Below are positions 8,309-20,487 of a DNA stretch of 64,000 nt, in pieces (the first letter of the stretch is position 1; the number at the start of each line of letters is the position of its first letter). The position numbers and the translations under genes were made by a program. Under the pieces are notes generated by a model that worked only from the letters and a program-made list of their open reading frames with translations, was not told the origin of the DNA and made no database searches. The DNA is from Monosporascus cannonballus (lineage: Eukaryota; Ascomycota; Sordariomycetes; Xylariales), in assembly GCA_004154925.1 (NCBI GenBank), contig QJNS01000708.1:124001-188000 (forward strand), given 5' to 3'.

Positions 8309-9660
8309 AAATATCGACCAGTATTTAAAAAACCCTTATTTAGCAGCTTTAGGCTTAAATTCGGGAACTGGAAAAAGAAGTTCGACAACTTAGGGCTACG
8401 TTATCTGCCCAACCCTTTTTCGCCCGCATAAAGCCTAAAAAACCAGAACCTTACGATAAAAAGGGCAATTTTTAAACTTTTTTAATTTAGGCATAAATGT
8501 ATTTTCGTTTTTTAGATTTTAACAATTTAACGGATATGGTCCTAGTAATAAAAGCATATCTAATAAAAAATGCGGCTAATTAATTTAAGCCCATTATAAG
8601 AAATTTCTTGGAAATAAGAAAAACAAATAGGAAAAATTTTATTAACGAAATTTTTTTAACTTATATTAATTTCGAAAATAAAATGCGCGATAATTTCGGT
8701 AATCCGGATAAAAAACGATCCGCGGCCTAATAACTTTTATAATTCCGATAAAAAAGATTTACGTTTAAATATGCCGTAACTTTTAAAAGTTTTGCAATTA
8801 AGGCAGGATAAGGAAATAATAAAACCGATACCTTTATCGACATATTTTATAAGGGATTAAAAGATAATATAAACAATAAGATTATTCAAATTAAATAATT
8901 AATTGTTTTAAATCGGTATATCGTAAAAGTAATTAAGATTAATAATCGACAGTTTGAAAAATAATAAAAGAAAAAAAGATAATATGCCTTACGTTCGGGA
9001 TATAATAAGTTTAATTAAGAGAAAAAATAAAACGCACCTTTTATTTTTTTACGAAACGGCGCTAGGACTTATGGAACTTAACGTTACCCACAAATAAGAT
9101 TGAAGCCAGATTAAGTGTTTTAATTGTGGCAAGATAGGATATAAGGCCTACAAATATAAAAAGCCTAAAAAGTTATAATAGAATAACTAGACCCCTGTAC
9201 CGGAGAGATAATTTAGAAATAACTAAGAAAATAATAACAAAGCTATTAACATAATCTAAGCCAAATACGTATTAGGCTTTAAATAAAAGGTTTAATAGGG
9301 ATTATTACGATAAAAAATCCGATAAGAAATACGAAAAGCCAAAAAGCTGGCTTAATAGGTATTACGAATATAATAAGAAACGTTATAAGGATAATTATGC
9401 GAATATCAGAACTGGATAAAAGAACTTTGTCCCGGAATATCTGATCGATACGGTAAAATATATGCCATATATTGTTAACGACGAAAATATCCCGATTACG
9501 AAAAATGGAAATAACATATTTACGTACGAATTACCCGTATATACCATAAAGAATTCGATTTTCCAAACCGTACCGGGCATAACAAAAACGACGAACAATA
9601 ATATTAATAACTTCGAACCATAACCTTAAGAAATATCCAGCAGCTGGCCGAAACGGAAAG
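8309..9660 (+). pseudogene. Gag of element A, RIP-broken
   Basis: The sister copy B shows a Gag start codon (ATG at 56433-56431, minus strand); the matching codon here is ATA near 8309. A zinc knuckle is legible at 9116-9160 as CFNCGKIGYKAYKYK. The His and last Cys of C-x2-C-x4-H-x4-C now read Tyr, as expected from C-to-T changes. Many stop codons interrupt the frame. The open stretch on the opposite strand at 9395-9758 is only a by-product of composition. Confidence 0.75.
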
Positions 9661-9723
9661 TTGGCCCGAAAAAAAGTAATACCCGCAAGAAAACTCTTTT
9701 TGTTACTATAGATAATATAACTA

Positions 9724-11123
9724 CAGTCGGGGTGCAAAAGTCTCGGTTTAATCTCCACACCTTATATTTCCAACTACTACCTGCACAATTTCACTTGTAT
9801 ATTTTTCTATTAACTCTTAATAAAATTGCTAACGATTTTAATTACTTATAAATAAATAAATTGCGCATACAGTAAGCTATTTTAATATTTCGTATATTAA
9901 CCTTAAACTGCAATTACAGCTTCGATCCGCCTTAGTATATTATTTATTAAATTATTTAATATATTTTCTACGAACTTTTCCCATATAACAATTACAGTAA
10001 TAATAAGTAAATCTAATGCTTTCTGCGTATTGCCGAATAACCTAAGTTTCGGTTTCTTTTTTTTTTTTGGATACGTTCCTTTAATAATTTCCATACGTTT
10101 TCGATAAGGTTCAAATCGGGCGAATATAAAGGCTATTCCAGCACTTCGACGGCCTGCTTTTAAAGCTATTCCTTTACGATTTGGGCGGTATGGACGGAAG
10201 CGTTATCTTATATAAAGATAAAGTTGCTATCAAGGCATTCGGGAAGGTATTTGTCAAAGTGATCACGATAAACGCAGCCGATTACTCCGCCCCGGGCGGC
10301 CTCGGGGTCCCTATTAAGGGCTATTAGGAAATTCCATTTTCCATACCAGATACCACCCCAAAACATTTGCGTCTAGCTGTTTTTTTTATATCGGGGCTAT
10401 ATATATTTAAGTAATAAACGGGATTTTTTTATTTAAAAAAAACAGTTAAGAATTAATATAACAATTAAAATAAAAAAAATAACATATTAAAAACTTTTTT
10501 AGCGGAAAACTTACTACGCCCGTTTACTATAATTACGGTTCACATTCGTTTCGTTATTAAATAAAATTTTCCGCCATTATTCGGAAGGCTTATTACGGTA
10601 TTCCAAAGCCTAAAAAAGCTTTTGTTTCGCATATTCCGGAATTAAAAACGGACGTTAAAATATGCATTAATACATTATCCCCTTCCGGCGAAATTACTAC
10701 GTTAAAATTTACCTAAAAATATATAAATAATATAATTCGGTAAGTTTAACGATAAATATAAAAGGATTAAAATTAATAAATCGCCATAAATACCTTTTAT
10801 AAACCGGCCGAAACTTATATAGGCGACCCAAATATAACAAAAATTAGGCTAAATTTTAACGCGTATAACGATTACAAACGCCTTAGACGGTAGTAAAGGA
10901 TATTCCGTATTTTCTCGAAATTTTGGTAAAGCCGTTGCTTAAATCTTTTTCGGACTTCCATTTTGTTTTCGTATAAGGTGACCATTCTTTTCGCGAAGCA
11001 ATTGGACCCAAATTAGGTTATTTACTTATGATTGAAGTATGAAAGGTGTTGGCGTTAAAGTGGAAGAAATACGCGTTTTTGTAGAGCGTGCAGAAATTTA
11101 CCGAGACTTTTGCACTCCCACTA
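9724..11123 (-). mobile_element. Tc1/mariner-type DNA transposon nested in element A
   Basis: Terminal inverted repeats: the left end reads CAGTCGGGGTGCAAAAGTCT and the right end, reverse-complemented, reads TAGTGGGAGTGCAAAAGTCT. A TA target duplication lies at 9722-9723 and 11124-11125. The flanks rejoin to match uninterrupted copy B (around 47,700), which proves insertion into element A. Length is 1,400 bp, typical of Tc1 elements. Confidence 0.92.
9900..10990 (-). pseudogene. Tc1-like DDE transposase, RIP-broken
   Basis: The minus strand reads, from high to low coordinates, a WGGIWYGKWNF-like block (near 10,350), then DSNFIFIQDNASVHTA (near 10,200), EVLEWPLYSPDLNLIENVWK (near 10,100) and IKGTYPKKKK. 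The catalytic second Asp (in Q-D-N-A) and the S-P-D-L-N-x-I-E signature are diagnostic of Tc1/mariner DDE transposases. These enzymes cut out and reinsert the element at TA. The 5' third of the frame is heavily mutated and no intact start is visible. The inverted repeats resemble those of fungal Tc1-like (impala-type) elements, but I did not verify the subfamily. Confidence 0.85.
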
Positions 11124-11199
11124 TACCAAACCGAAAAGGAATTAATCCAGCGTACGGTAAAAAACATTATTAAAAAGTTATTACGGACCTTTATTTTCA

Positions 11200-14100
11200 A
11201 TTAGCATTTATTACAAATCCTTACGAAAAAAAGGTTATCAAAAAAGAAATACGTTAATTTATAGAAAATCTTTAAAACGACAGCCAAAATAACGCATAAT
11301 GGGATATAGTCGCAAACATAAAAAAACAGTTTATTCGATAAGAATAAAAACTGTAAGAAAACCAGGAACAGCTAATATAGTTCGAAAGAACAGTACGCCG
11401 GCAACAACGACAAATATAGCAACTTAACGTATTAAACGAAGAAATATAAGCAAAACTTAATAAATTCGAATAGAAATTAAAAAAAGAAAATTACTTATAA
11501 AAAAGCTGCAGGATAACAAAACCTAGAGAAGTTAAAGGGAATTCCTAAAAAAGGCTTTAAACGCAACGATAGGAAACATTAACGACCTTATTACTTTAGA
11601 TATACGAATCGGAACGCATTAGTACATCGTAATAATGGATTGCGGAACTTTAGACGGAAATTATATTATACCGGACGTGGTCAATAAGTTTAGATTGCCA
11701 TAGAAATATAAATTGGAACCTTATACAGTAACGAATGCCGAAAATTAAGAATTCGTTTACGATAACGGAAAAATCATACGCAAAATTAATTATCTTAAGA
11801 TTTTTATTAAAGGATAACATTAAACTGTTAATTTCGATATCGTTTTATTCGGGAATTACAATATAATCTTAAGATTACTATAAATACGCCAATACGAAAT
11901 TTTGATTAACGGCGGAACTGGCCAAATAAAGTTCGTTTTATTTTCTATTAACAAATAAAAAAAGAAAAATTAAAAATTTTAATACTTGATCGATAATAAC
12001 GACGAATATAGGTATAAAAATACGATAAATACCTTATTACCTAAAGGAACAAAACATAAGAAAGAAAACGGGTATTAAAAAAATACGATATATTATTATT
12101 ATTATCAAAATAAAACTAAAATAATTAAATAACGATTTAGAAAAACAAGAATAATAACTTAAAAAGCTAAAAAATTTAACCAATATGCTACCATAATACC
12201 ACAGATATAAACAGCTTTTCAAAAGGGAGCTCGATACAAAACTATTAGAACATAACGAATAAAACTACGAAATAATCCTTAAAAAAGGATTTTCGACAAA
12301 GTTTTACCTTATTTACAATCTTAATAAAAACAAATTACGTACTTTCAGAAAATACCTAAAAGATCGGTTATAAAAAGGATAAATTCGACCTTCGAAATTA
12401 CTAGTAGGATACCCGATATTCTTTGTATCCAAGAAAAACGGAAAACTACGACTTATGGTTAATTATTAATAATTAAATGACGTTACTATTAAAAATCGAA
12501 TATTATTACCTTTAATTACGGAAATAAAAAAACCGACTTTATGGAACTAAATGATTTATAACATTTAATCTTAAAGATAAATGTAACTTTATTAAGATTA
12601 AAAAAGGATACGAATGGAAAATAACCTTTAAAACGAAATACAAATTGTTGAAGTATTTGGTTATATTAATAAAACTTATAAACGTACCAGCAACTTTTTA
12701 ATAAATAATTAATTACGTATTACGAAAATACCTCGATATTTTCGTTATTTGCTATCTCGACGATATTCTTATTTTTTCGGAGACAGAAAAAGCATATATA
12801 AAATACATTCATAAAGTTTTTCAAGCTTTATAAAACGTAAGGTTATTTATTAACGCAAAAATAAATCAATTCTATATACAAGAAATAAGATATCAGGAAT
12901 ATATTATTATGCCAGGATATATCAGAATAAACCTTAAGAAAATCGTTATAATTATAAAATAATAAACGCCAATAATAATTAAAAAGGTATAGATATTTTT
13001 TGAATTCGCCAACTATTACAAGAAATTTATTCGAAACTTTAGCAAAATAACTATACCCTTAACGAATCTTACGAAAAAAAAATTTAAATGGACGTTAAAT
13101 ACGGAAAGATTTTTTTAAGATATTAGAGATATAATTATTAACGAACCAGTACTAATTATGTACGATTTAAACCGTCCCGTTAAGTTAAAAACCGATATTT
13201 CGGATTACGTATTAAGCGTAATAATGTTACGGATCCTCAAGCGGGCCCGTTCTGGAGGCCCCAAGGCTGCAGGAGTGAAAACCCCACACTCTAGGTCACG
13301 TAACCTAAAGTGATCTAACTGATCTATTAGATCACATAGATCACCTTGATCTAGGTAATCTAACAGATCAAAAAGATCAGTAGCACACCAGCAGAATAGA
13401 AGGAGGTATAAGATTTCGGGTCTCCTATGTAAATAGCCACCTACTTAATTTTCGCTCCTTAGCTATCAATCTAAGCTCTTAGCCAGAGGTAACTGCACCG
13501 TTCTCTGATTGGGAAAGGAGTACCTTGAAATCTCCTTAACGAATACACTGGATCATTCTTCGTCCTATTGTTACCTGCAAATCAAGACCCTTTTCGGATA
13601 CTGCTCATACTTCCAGGGAGATGTATGACAGGTTCGTTACAAATAATCGGATAACGAAATAATTAAGGTAAATTGCACCTTATTGCATTTTTTTCGTATA
13701 AGTTAAAAAAAGCCGAACTTAATTACGGCATTTCAGATAAGGAATTTATGGTTATTATTATGGCATTTCGGGAATTCAGGCATTTCTTAAAGGAAAACTT
13801 GTACCAAATTAAGGTTTATATGGATTATCAAAATCTTACCCGATTTACCATAACCAGGGAACTTATAAAATAATAATTTTATTACGCGGAAAAATTGGCG
13901 AACTTTAATTTCGTTATTATCCATAAAAAATTAAAAAACAGTAAAATAAATACCTTAAATAAACGACTAAACCTCGAAATAAATTAATCAAAATTAATTA
14001 TATAATTTTTTATATTATTATAAAAAATATTTACGCTTACGACAAATTACGCCAATTCGGGCAATACCTAGCAATATATATCAGAAAATCCAACAATATA

Positions 14101-15420
14101 ACGATAATCTCCTAAAGGACCAAAAAACGGACAAAATACGAATTTTAAAAAAATATCAGAAAGATTAAGTACGAAAAATATACAAATATTAATTATATAG
14201 ATATCTAAGGATTTATAAAAGCTTAAAAAGGCTTTAACGTATATATTTTTTTCTTAAAATAAAATTAACGATATAAAAGATTATACGATAATACGATATT
14301 TGCGCCAAAATAAAAATTCGACGATATAAACCATACGGAAAATTACAATTATTATTAATTGTAAAGTAATTATGGTATTTAATCATATTCGATTTTATCA
14401 CTAAGCTTTTTATATTAGAAAACCTAGTTACGGAAATATATTACGATAGTATTTTCGTAATCGTCGATCGATTTACGAAATGTTCCTATTTTTTATTATA
14501 TTATAAGGATATAAACGCCGAATAACTGGTATATATTTTTTTTAAATAAATTTTTAGCATATACGGATTATTAATAAAAATCATATTAAATAAAGGATTA
14601 ATATTTATATCTAAGTTTTAATAAGGCCTTATGGCACAAATCGGCCTAAATTACAAATTATCTAGCGTATTTAAACCTTAAATAGATAAATAAATAAAAC
14701 GAATAAATTAAATCTTAGAAACTTACTTACGATATTATATTAATTATGAACAAAATGATTAAGTTAAAAAATTACTAATCGCATAATTAATTTATAATAT
14801 TAACTATTACGAAAACATTAAAATAATATTTACGAACGTAAATCTTAATTTTATTTCAGAAATTTACAAAAAAACGCGTAACGACGGTCCAATTAATATC
14901 AAAATAATCTTTACGTTAAAACATTTACGATAACTATATCAAGAAATAAAAATAAAATTAAAATTCGTACGAAATCAAATAAATAAATATTATAACCAAA
15001 AAAAGTTAAAGGGATTAATTTTCGAAAAGGGGAAAATAATTTTCTTTACTACCAAAAATATTTAAACAAAAAAACCTAGCAAAAAACTCGATTTCAAATA
15101 TATCGGTTCATACAAAATCGCCAAGAAAATCTTAAAAAACAATTATTAATTGGAATTTTTATTAAAAGTTAAATTTTATTTAATTTTTTACGTTTCCTTA
15201 TTCGAATTAACAGCAGATACCGTCAAAGTGCATACGACTTAGAACGATATAAAAGTAAAAGACGAACAGGTATACGAAGTAGAAAAAATCTTTAATATAC
15301 GAAAATAAGACGGATTTACTTAGTATTTGATTAAACAAAAAAATACTTAAATTCCAAAAACACCTGGGAACCTCCTAAAAACCTTACTGGCGCTTAACGT
15401 TTATTAAAAATTTTTACCAG
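11200..15420 (+). pseudogene. Pol of element A (protease, RT, RNase H, integrase, chromodomain), RIP-broken
   Basis: Legible in order: an RT start (SKLLVGYPIFFVSKKNGKLR, about 12,390-12,450), the RT catalytic ICYLDDILIFS at 12,747-12,779, and RNase H (HLIAFFSYKLKKAELNYGIS and later residues) from 13,676. Then come the integrase core DSIFVIVDRFTKCSYF (about 14,450-14,500) and a chromodomain-like tail with YLIK and NTWEPPK (about 15,330-15,390). Between the RT and RNase H blocks a 417-bp solo LTR interrupts the gene. Stops are frequent and TAA/TAG dominate, as RIP predicts. A C-terminal chromodomain marks the chromovirus branch, whose integrases can target heterochromatin. Confidence 0.85.
13225..13641 (+). 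repeat. young solo LTR inside element A pol, not RIP-mutated
   Basis: 417 bp starting TGTTACGGATCC and ending GGTTCGTTACA, with a perfect duplication AATAA at 13220-13224 and 13642-13646. Removing it and one AATAA restores the sequence found in copy B (near 45,640). It has normal composition, unlike its host. About 13,311-13,382 carries a run of GATC-containing motifs. The element family differs from A. Confidence 0.9.
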
Positions 15421-16076
15421 TAATAACGGGCGTATCCTAATTAACGGTCGACCAATTAATAACCGGGATATTAGGCCAATTAACTGCGGCCTGCGATAAC
15501 GTAACAGCTGTAACGGCGGCCTTTAACTGCTTTTATTTTTAATATTTTTATTCCTTTAGCTTATTTAACGATTAAAACTTACGTTATATTATAATAATGC
15601 TTTTCGAACGAATTAACGCCTTTTATTTACGCAAACGAATAAAACGAAAAAAAACTTTATTTATCTTTTTTTAACATTTATATTAAATTTCGAAATAAAG
15701 CCGTTAAAACTTTAATTATTATTTTTCGGCAAACGTTTTTTCGCGTTTTAAGCGTTAATATTTATAACGAATATTTTATAAGGAAAAAATAAATATACCG
15801 GTATTATTATAAAATCGACCCCGATTAATATATTTCTTATATTTTAAAACGTTTTCCATTATTTTATATTTTATGTTTTTCGAAAAATAATAAAAACAAA
15901 ATATAATTTTGTAATCAAATTCATTAAAGGTTTTTACGAGGTTAATACGACGAACGGTAAAAAAATGGGGAACACGATAAATTTTGGAAATGCGAAACGA
16001 CATAATTAAAAGCAAAAAAAAAAAGGATATTTACTAAACGAAAAAAAAGAAAAAAAGAAATCTTAAGGACAAAATT

Positions 16077-16095
16077 TTGAGAAAAAGGAAAATCG
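16077..16095 (+). other. polypurine tract of element A
   Basis: GAGAAAAAGGAAAATCG-type purine run directly before the 3' LTR. Equivalent runs precede the 3' LTRs of copy B (near 43,195) and of the partial element at 63,880, as expected for plus-strand priming. Confidence 0.7.
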
Positions 16096-16467
16096 TTTTA
16101 TAACCCGACAAGTTCCGGTCTCAAAAAACGGTCAGGCAAAAGCACACGGGCCACCTCCCGGGTCACGTAATGGTAATTACTGCTAAGCCAGTGATTATTA
16201 ATAATTAAAGGTAATCCCAAATAATTGTAATTACCACTTACGGCGTAATTACGAATAATTAAGCTAAAAAAAAAGATATATACGTTTATTAAATTTATAA
16301 TTTAAATAACTTCAGTTTATAATTATAATATTATTACCCAAAGCACCCTTAGCATTACGAGACGTAATACGTTACTATATTTATTATTCAGATTTCTACG
16401 ATATTCCTGTTAATATAAACCTGTCGACTTAAGGTTTAATAATTGGTTAAACCGCCTAGCCGTCACA
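16096..16467 (+). repeat. 3' LTR of element A
   Basis: Begins TTTTATAACCCGAC (RIP form of TGTTACGACCCGAC) and ends GCCGTCACA, followed by target duplication AAGTA. Confidence 0.93.
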
Positions 16468-16472
16468 AAGTA

Positions 16473-16990
16473 GCAGATATTTGTTATATAACAGAATACT
16501 TAAAATATAGCTTAGTATTACTTAATTAATAAAGAAAAGTTACTGCCTGAAATAAATATACTTATTAATTATATATAATACATATATAGGAAATATATTT
16601 AAGTTAATTATTTACGTTATTAATATTAATTACATAAACCTACCTCCCTTTTTGGCCCTTTATATATGCCAAGTTATATTAGTACTTTTGGAACCTGGGT
16701 AATGTATTAATAGGATTCAACTTAAGGTTTATATGATAAGTTACCGTCTTTTTGCTTCGTTGCCTTATAAATTTTATATGCACTGTGTTAGCAGGCAATT
16801 GAAAAGTTCGTAATTATTTATATTTAAGCTTATAAAGCTTTTATCGTTATTATCCAACATTTTTTCACCTTAGAACTTAAAGCCCTTACTACTACATAGC
16901 TCAAAGTAATATAATACAGCCCAGGTATACTTACTGCGCCTCCAATTCCATCCTCCTTTAATAATCAAATCTAGAGCTCCCTTATACCAC
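16473..16990. other. AT-rich spacer, nothing identified
   Basis: Moderately AT-rich sequence that gains GC toward 16,900. I see no open frame or repeat boundary. Confidence 0.4.
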
Positions 16991-16995
16991 AATAT

Positions 16996-17246
16996 CTCTG
17001 CGAGAAAATATAATCGCCATTGCGAAACAATGGATTAAAGCCTATAACGACCGGAACGCCACCGGTGAAGCCGGTATCACTGCCCTTGCCGCTCCCGACT
17101 TTGTCGCCCGTTCGTTCCCATCTTCGCCCCAGGCCCCGGATCGGAACAGCGAGGAATACGCAGCCTTCCAGTCATGGGCCTTCACCATGATGGACACGTA
17201 CAGCGCTACAGAGGTTGATATGGTGGTTGACGAGACCCAGCGCTAG
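16996..17246 (+). pseudogene. SnoaL/NTF2-like domain fragment in a GC island
   Basis: A frame running to TAG at 17244-17246 reads RENIIAIAKQWIKAYNDRN, then FVARSFPS, and AAFQSWAFTMMDTYSATEVD. The amphipathic first helix with A-K-x-W-I-x-A-Y-N-x-R-N, followed by a short loop and a second helix, resembles the start of SnoaL-like (NTF2 fold) proteins. The β-sheet half is missing. An in-frame stop near 16,965 removes any start. Codon use is GC-rich and unlike the surrounding sequence, so it is a gene piece that escaped RIP, probably captured or stranded between repeats. The family call is tentative. Confidence 0.5.
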
Positions 17247-17269
17247 GGCGAGGGAATACCCACCCATGC

Positions 17270-17461
17270 ACTTTTACCCACGGACCCGTGGGGTCCCGTA
17301 GATAGCGCGGAATTCCCGCGGGTCACCAGTGGGAATTTCCTAAAATTCAAAATATCCACGGGTTACCTATGGGAATTTCGCATTACACATCGAGTATCCG
17401 TAGAAATTTTTCCTAATACAAAAATATTTACGAATTATCTATAGAAGTCTTAATATTCGTA
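17270..17461. repeat. degenerate tandem repeat, GC-rich to AT-rich gradient
   Basis: Related units such as CGCGGGTCACCAGTGGGAATTT, CCACGGGTTACCTATGGGAATTT (shortened here) and CGAATTATCTATAGAAGT follow one another at roughly 35-45 bp spacing. Each successive unit is more AT-converted. I read it as a minisatellite mutated progressively from one side. Confidence 0.5.
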
Positions 17462-17834
17462 TGTTACGACCCGACAGGCTCCGGTCTCAAGAAACGGTCA
17501 GGCAGGGAGCACACGGGCCACCTCCCGGGTCACGCAACGGTGATCACTGCCAAGCCAATAATCATTAATAATTAAAGGTAATCCTAAATAATCGTAATCA
17601 TTACTAACGGCGTAATTACAAATAATTAAACTAAGAAAAAAAATATATATATTTATTAATTCCATAATTTAAATAACTTTAATTTATAATATAATATCGT
17701 TATTTAAGGTATTTTTGGTATTACGAAACGTAATACGTTAATATATTTATTACTTAGATTTTTACGATACTTCTGCTAATATAAACCCGTCGACTTAAGG
17801 TTTAATAGTTAGTTAAACCGCATAGCTCGTCATA
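17462..17834 (+). repeat. solo LTR, element A family
   Basis: 373 bp from TGTTACGACCCGACAGG to AGCTCGTCATA, with a perfect duplication TCGTA at 17457-17461 and 17835-17839. The 5' 130 bp are the least mutated of the family in the block; the 3' half is AT-converted. Confidence 0.92.
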
Positions 17835-17839
17835 TCGTA

Positions 17840-19575
17840 CAAAATACCTAATTTGGCTTAAAACGGAAAATACACATTAAACAAATTAAATAATATTATT
17901 ATAATAATTTGAAATATATCTTTATTACTTTTATAATTAAATAATATCAATTATAACATTATTAATAAAATAACTTGAAATAATTGCATTTTTATATTTA
18001 TATAATAAATATTAAATATGTATTTACGTCGATATTAATAAACTAACCTTAGAAAATATTTAGTTTTTCCTTATTTTCGTTTTTTATTTAATAGTTTTAT
18101 CTAAGTTAAATTTATTACAAATAGAATTAAAAATATTAATTGTTAAATTTAATTAATGAATTAATTTTTAATTAGCTTAAAAATATTTAATTATATTTAA
18201 AGCTTAATTTATTTTATATTTTTTTAATTTTTAGTTTTGTATAATGTATTCAATACGAATAATAAATTATTTCGTAATAAGTATACGTTTAGCGTTATAA
18301 GAAGTAAAACGATATTTCGCTACGATATGAAAAAATACCGAATAAATAATTCTTTATTTAAAACGTAACAATTAATAAAACCGATAATTTTAAGTAAAAA
18401 AATGCTAAAAAGTTTACGATATATCCCATACGTATTAATATGAGTTTTAAGGAAGTTAAATCATTTCATAATTATTTTATTAGCGAAAAAACTCATTAAT
18501 TTATTGTATTAAGTTTAAAGATAATTAATTGCGATAATTCTCGTTTTTAGTATACGATTCAACTTAATTTGGCGCCGCGGACACTAGTAATAAAATTAAT
18601 TCGTTTTTGTTATATAATTAAGAGCGGAAATTTCTTGCTATTGTGGAATATTGTGGACATTGTATGGGCTAAAATAATATAATGACCGAAATTCGTTAAA
18701 AACTAACTTCATAATTAAAATAGTTTTTAGAAATTATAACGTATAACTTTTAGTAAGTAATTAAAACGATAATAATATTATTATAACTTATAAAATATTT
18801 AATATTTATAAAATGAGAAATTCAATTAATTTTATTAATATATTTGGCCTTAATATTAATATTCGAAGTATTTATATTATGAAGTATTTATTGCGAACAA
18901 GATATAATATATAGATTTATACAACATTATAGCAAAATATTAAAAATATATTTAATAATATAATTTATAATATCGTATCAGCCTATAAATAGGATTTTGG
19001 TTATTAAGTTAATTTTAACTTTTTATAAAAGTATATCCGGTAAAGGTTTGATATTTATAAAGAGTTAACCGTTATGTCAAATAAGTAACAAATATTAAAA
19101 TTATATTAATATATAAAATAATGTGAAAAAAATTAATGTAATAATAATAATACACAATTACTTAATATATTATAATTTGATATGTATTAATTTTATATAA
19201 TATTGGTCCGCTTTATAAAGGTAATAAATATTATCATCTATTTATATATACATAATTACTTTTTAAATCAAATATATTTAATGGATAATTATATAAAAAT
19301 GATTAATTATCATATGGTTCGGTATTTTTAGTAAATTAATAATACTATTTTCCAATAATTATGGTATATTTTAATAACGTATATTCTTCGCATTTTTATT
19401 TTTAGCGTAATTAGGTTTATTAATATTATCGTTAATATCGTAATAATTGGAATCTTCGTTATTCGAATTAATAATATTATTTTTCCTAATTATTTATTTT
19501 AATTTCGATTTGCTAAAAATATTTTCCTTAGGTACAATTAGGTTTATTAATAAAAAATTAATATAATCGTAAAAT
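17840..19575. other. AT-rich stretch, no identifiable feature
   Basis: Heavily AT-converted sequence. No motif, inverted repeat or LTR boundary was recognised on either strand. Confidence 0.4.
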
Positions 19576-19580
19576 AAAAT

Positions 19581-19710
19581 TGTTATGACCTGGTCACCCG
19601 TAAGAGCTCCAGTATATATGCAGCTGTAAGCACTAGGATGATTGCTATAATTGCGATAGTTCCACCGATCTTTTACCCTCGTGGTGTGATGAGATTGTGC
19701 AGCTATAACA
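19581..19710 (+). repeat. very short solo LTR (130 bp)
   Basis: TGTTATGACC...GCTATAACA with a perfect target duplication AAAAT at 19576-19580 and 19711-19715. It has normal composition inside AT-rich DNA. Short LTRs of this size are common in Ty1/copia elements, but the family is not established. Confidence 0.82.
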
Positions 19711-19859
19711 AAAATATAATGTCACGAACAAGCTTACCGATTGGACAGATTCACCGGATGGTTTTTGGTACCTCTTAACAACAAATTTAAATTAATTAAC
19801 TATAATATATAAAAATAACATATATTATTCAGGTTTTTTTATTAAATATATTTACAACT

Positions 19860-20482
19860 TTTTTACAAGTATGTACATTATGTCCGGGCTTATCGTAAAC
19901 GTTATATTTTCTTTTCTTTGTCTTATCTTTTTTACCACGATTACTTTTAGCCGTTATTAGGTGCATTTTTTTACCGCTACCTTTTTTTCGTCCAAAAAAG
20001 CTTATCCCTTTTATATAATAAATATTTCTTTTTTTTAAAGCCGTTTGTTTTTGATTTTCTGACGTTTACTAAGGATATAGTTCGTTTCGCATAAATAACT
20101 ATCTTCTTTTTTTAAAAAATATTTTCATATAATAGTATCAAAATATTTTTCGTTAAAAAATTACATGATTTAATTATTTTTGTGAGCGAATTATCTTAGT
20201 AATTCTTTTAGCAAGTAACGTCTTTATATTATTATTTCGCCGATATTTTTAAAGGTTTTTGTAGGGGAAAAAATGGAACCAGCGGAGATAAACGGCGCTA
20301 CGATCCGTATAAATATAATTAAAGGAATTTCTAAATCGGATAAGATGTTATTAGAATTAAATAGAATAAATCCAGTTTTTGTAAATTCGGTTTTGATATT
20401 TTTGAACGTTATAGCAATTTTAAACGCGTTGTAAAAGCCGGCGAGAATATTTTTTTTCGCGATATAAGTATAGTAACGTCAT
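19860..20482 (-). pseudogene. C-terminal part of the element C transposase
   Basis: The minus strand reads an SFFGRKKGSGKKMHLITAKS-like segment and then a K-x-x-K-Y-N-V-Y-D-K-P-G-H-N-V-H-T-C-K-K block. This corresponds to the basic tail and single C-terminal zinc knuckle of Fot1-type transposases, also visible at 24,330-24,400 in the nested copy. It is the continuation of the 30.7-kb half, displaced by insertion of element E. Confidence 0.7.
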
Positions 20483-20487
20483 ATTAA

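Larger units (their letters stand above)
7877..16467 (+). mobile_element. element A: Ty3/gypsy chromovirus-type LTR retrotransposon, RIP-inactivated
   Basis: Two LTRs (7877-8250 and 16096-16467) bracket gag-pol remains in plus orientation. A perfect 5-bp target duplication AAGTA lies at 7872-7876 and 16468-16472. Inside are a Gag zinc knuckle (9116), RT with YLDD (12753), RNase H (13673-13873), an integrase core (about 14440-14530) and a chromodomain-like end (about 15270-15400); this order is Ty3/gypsy. It carries a nested Tc1-like element and a nested solo LTR. Without them it is about 6.77 kb, agreeing with its sister copy B. Confidence 0.92.

Noticed and set aside
9395..9758. Minus-strand hydrophobic ORFs over Gag
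   Set aside because: They are antisense to the gypsy Gag/Pol sequence, which repeats at 47,797-48,025, and reflect composition only.
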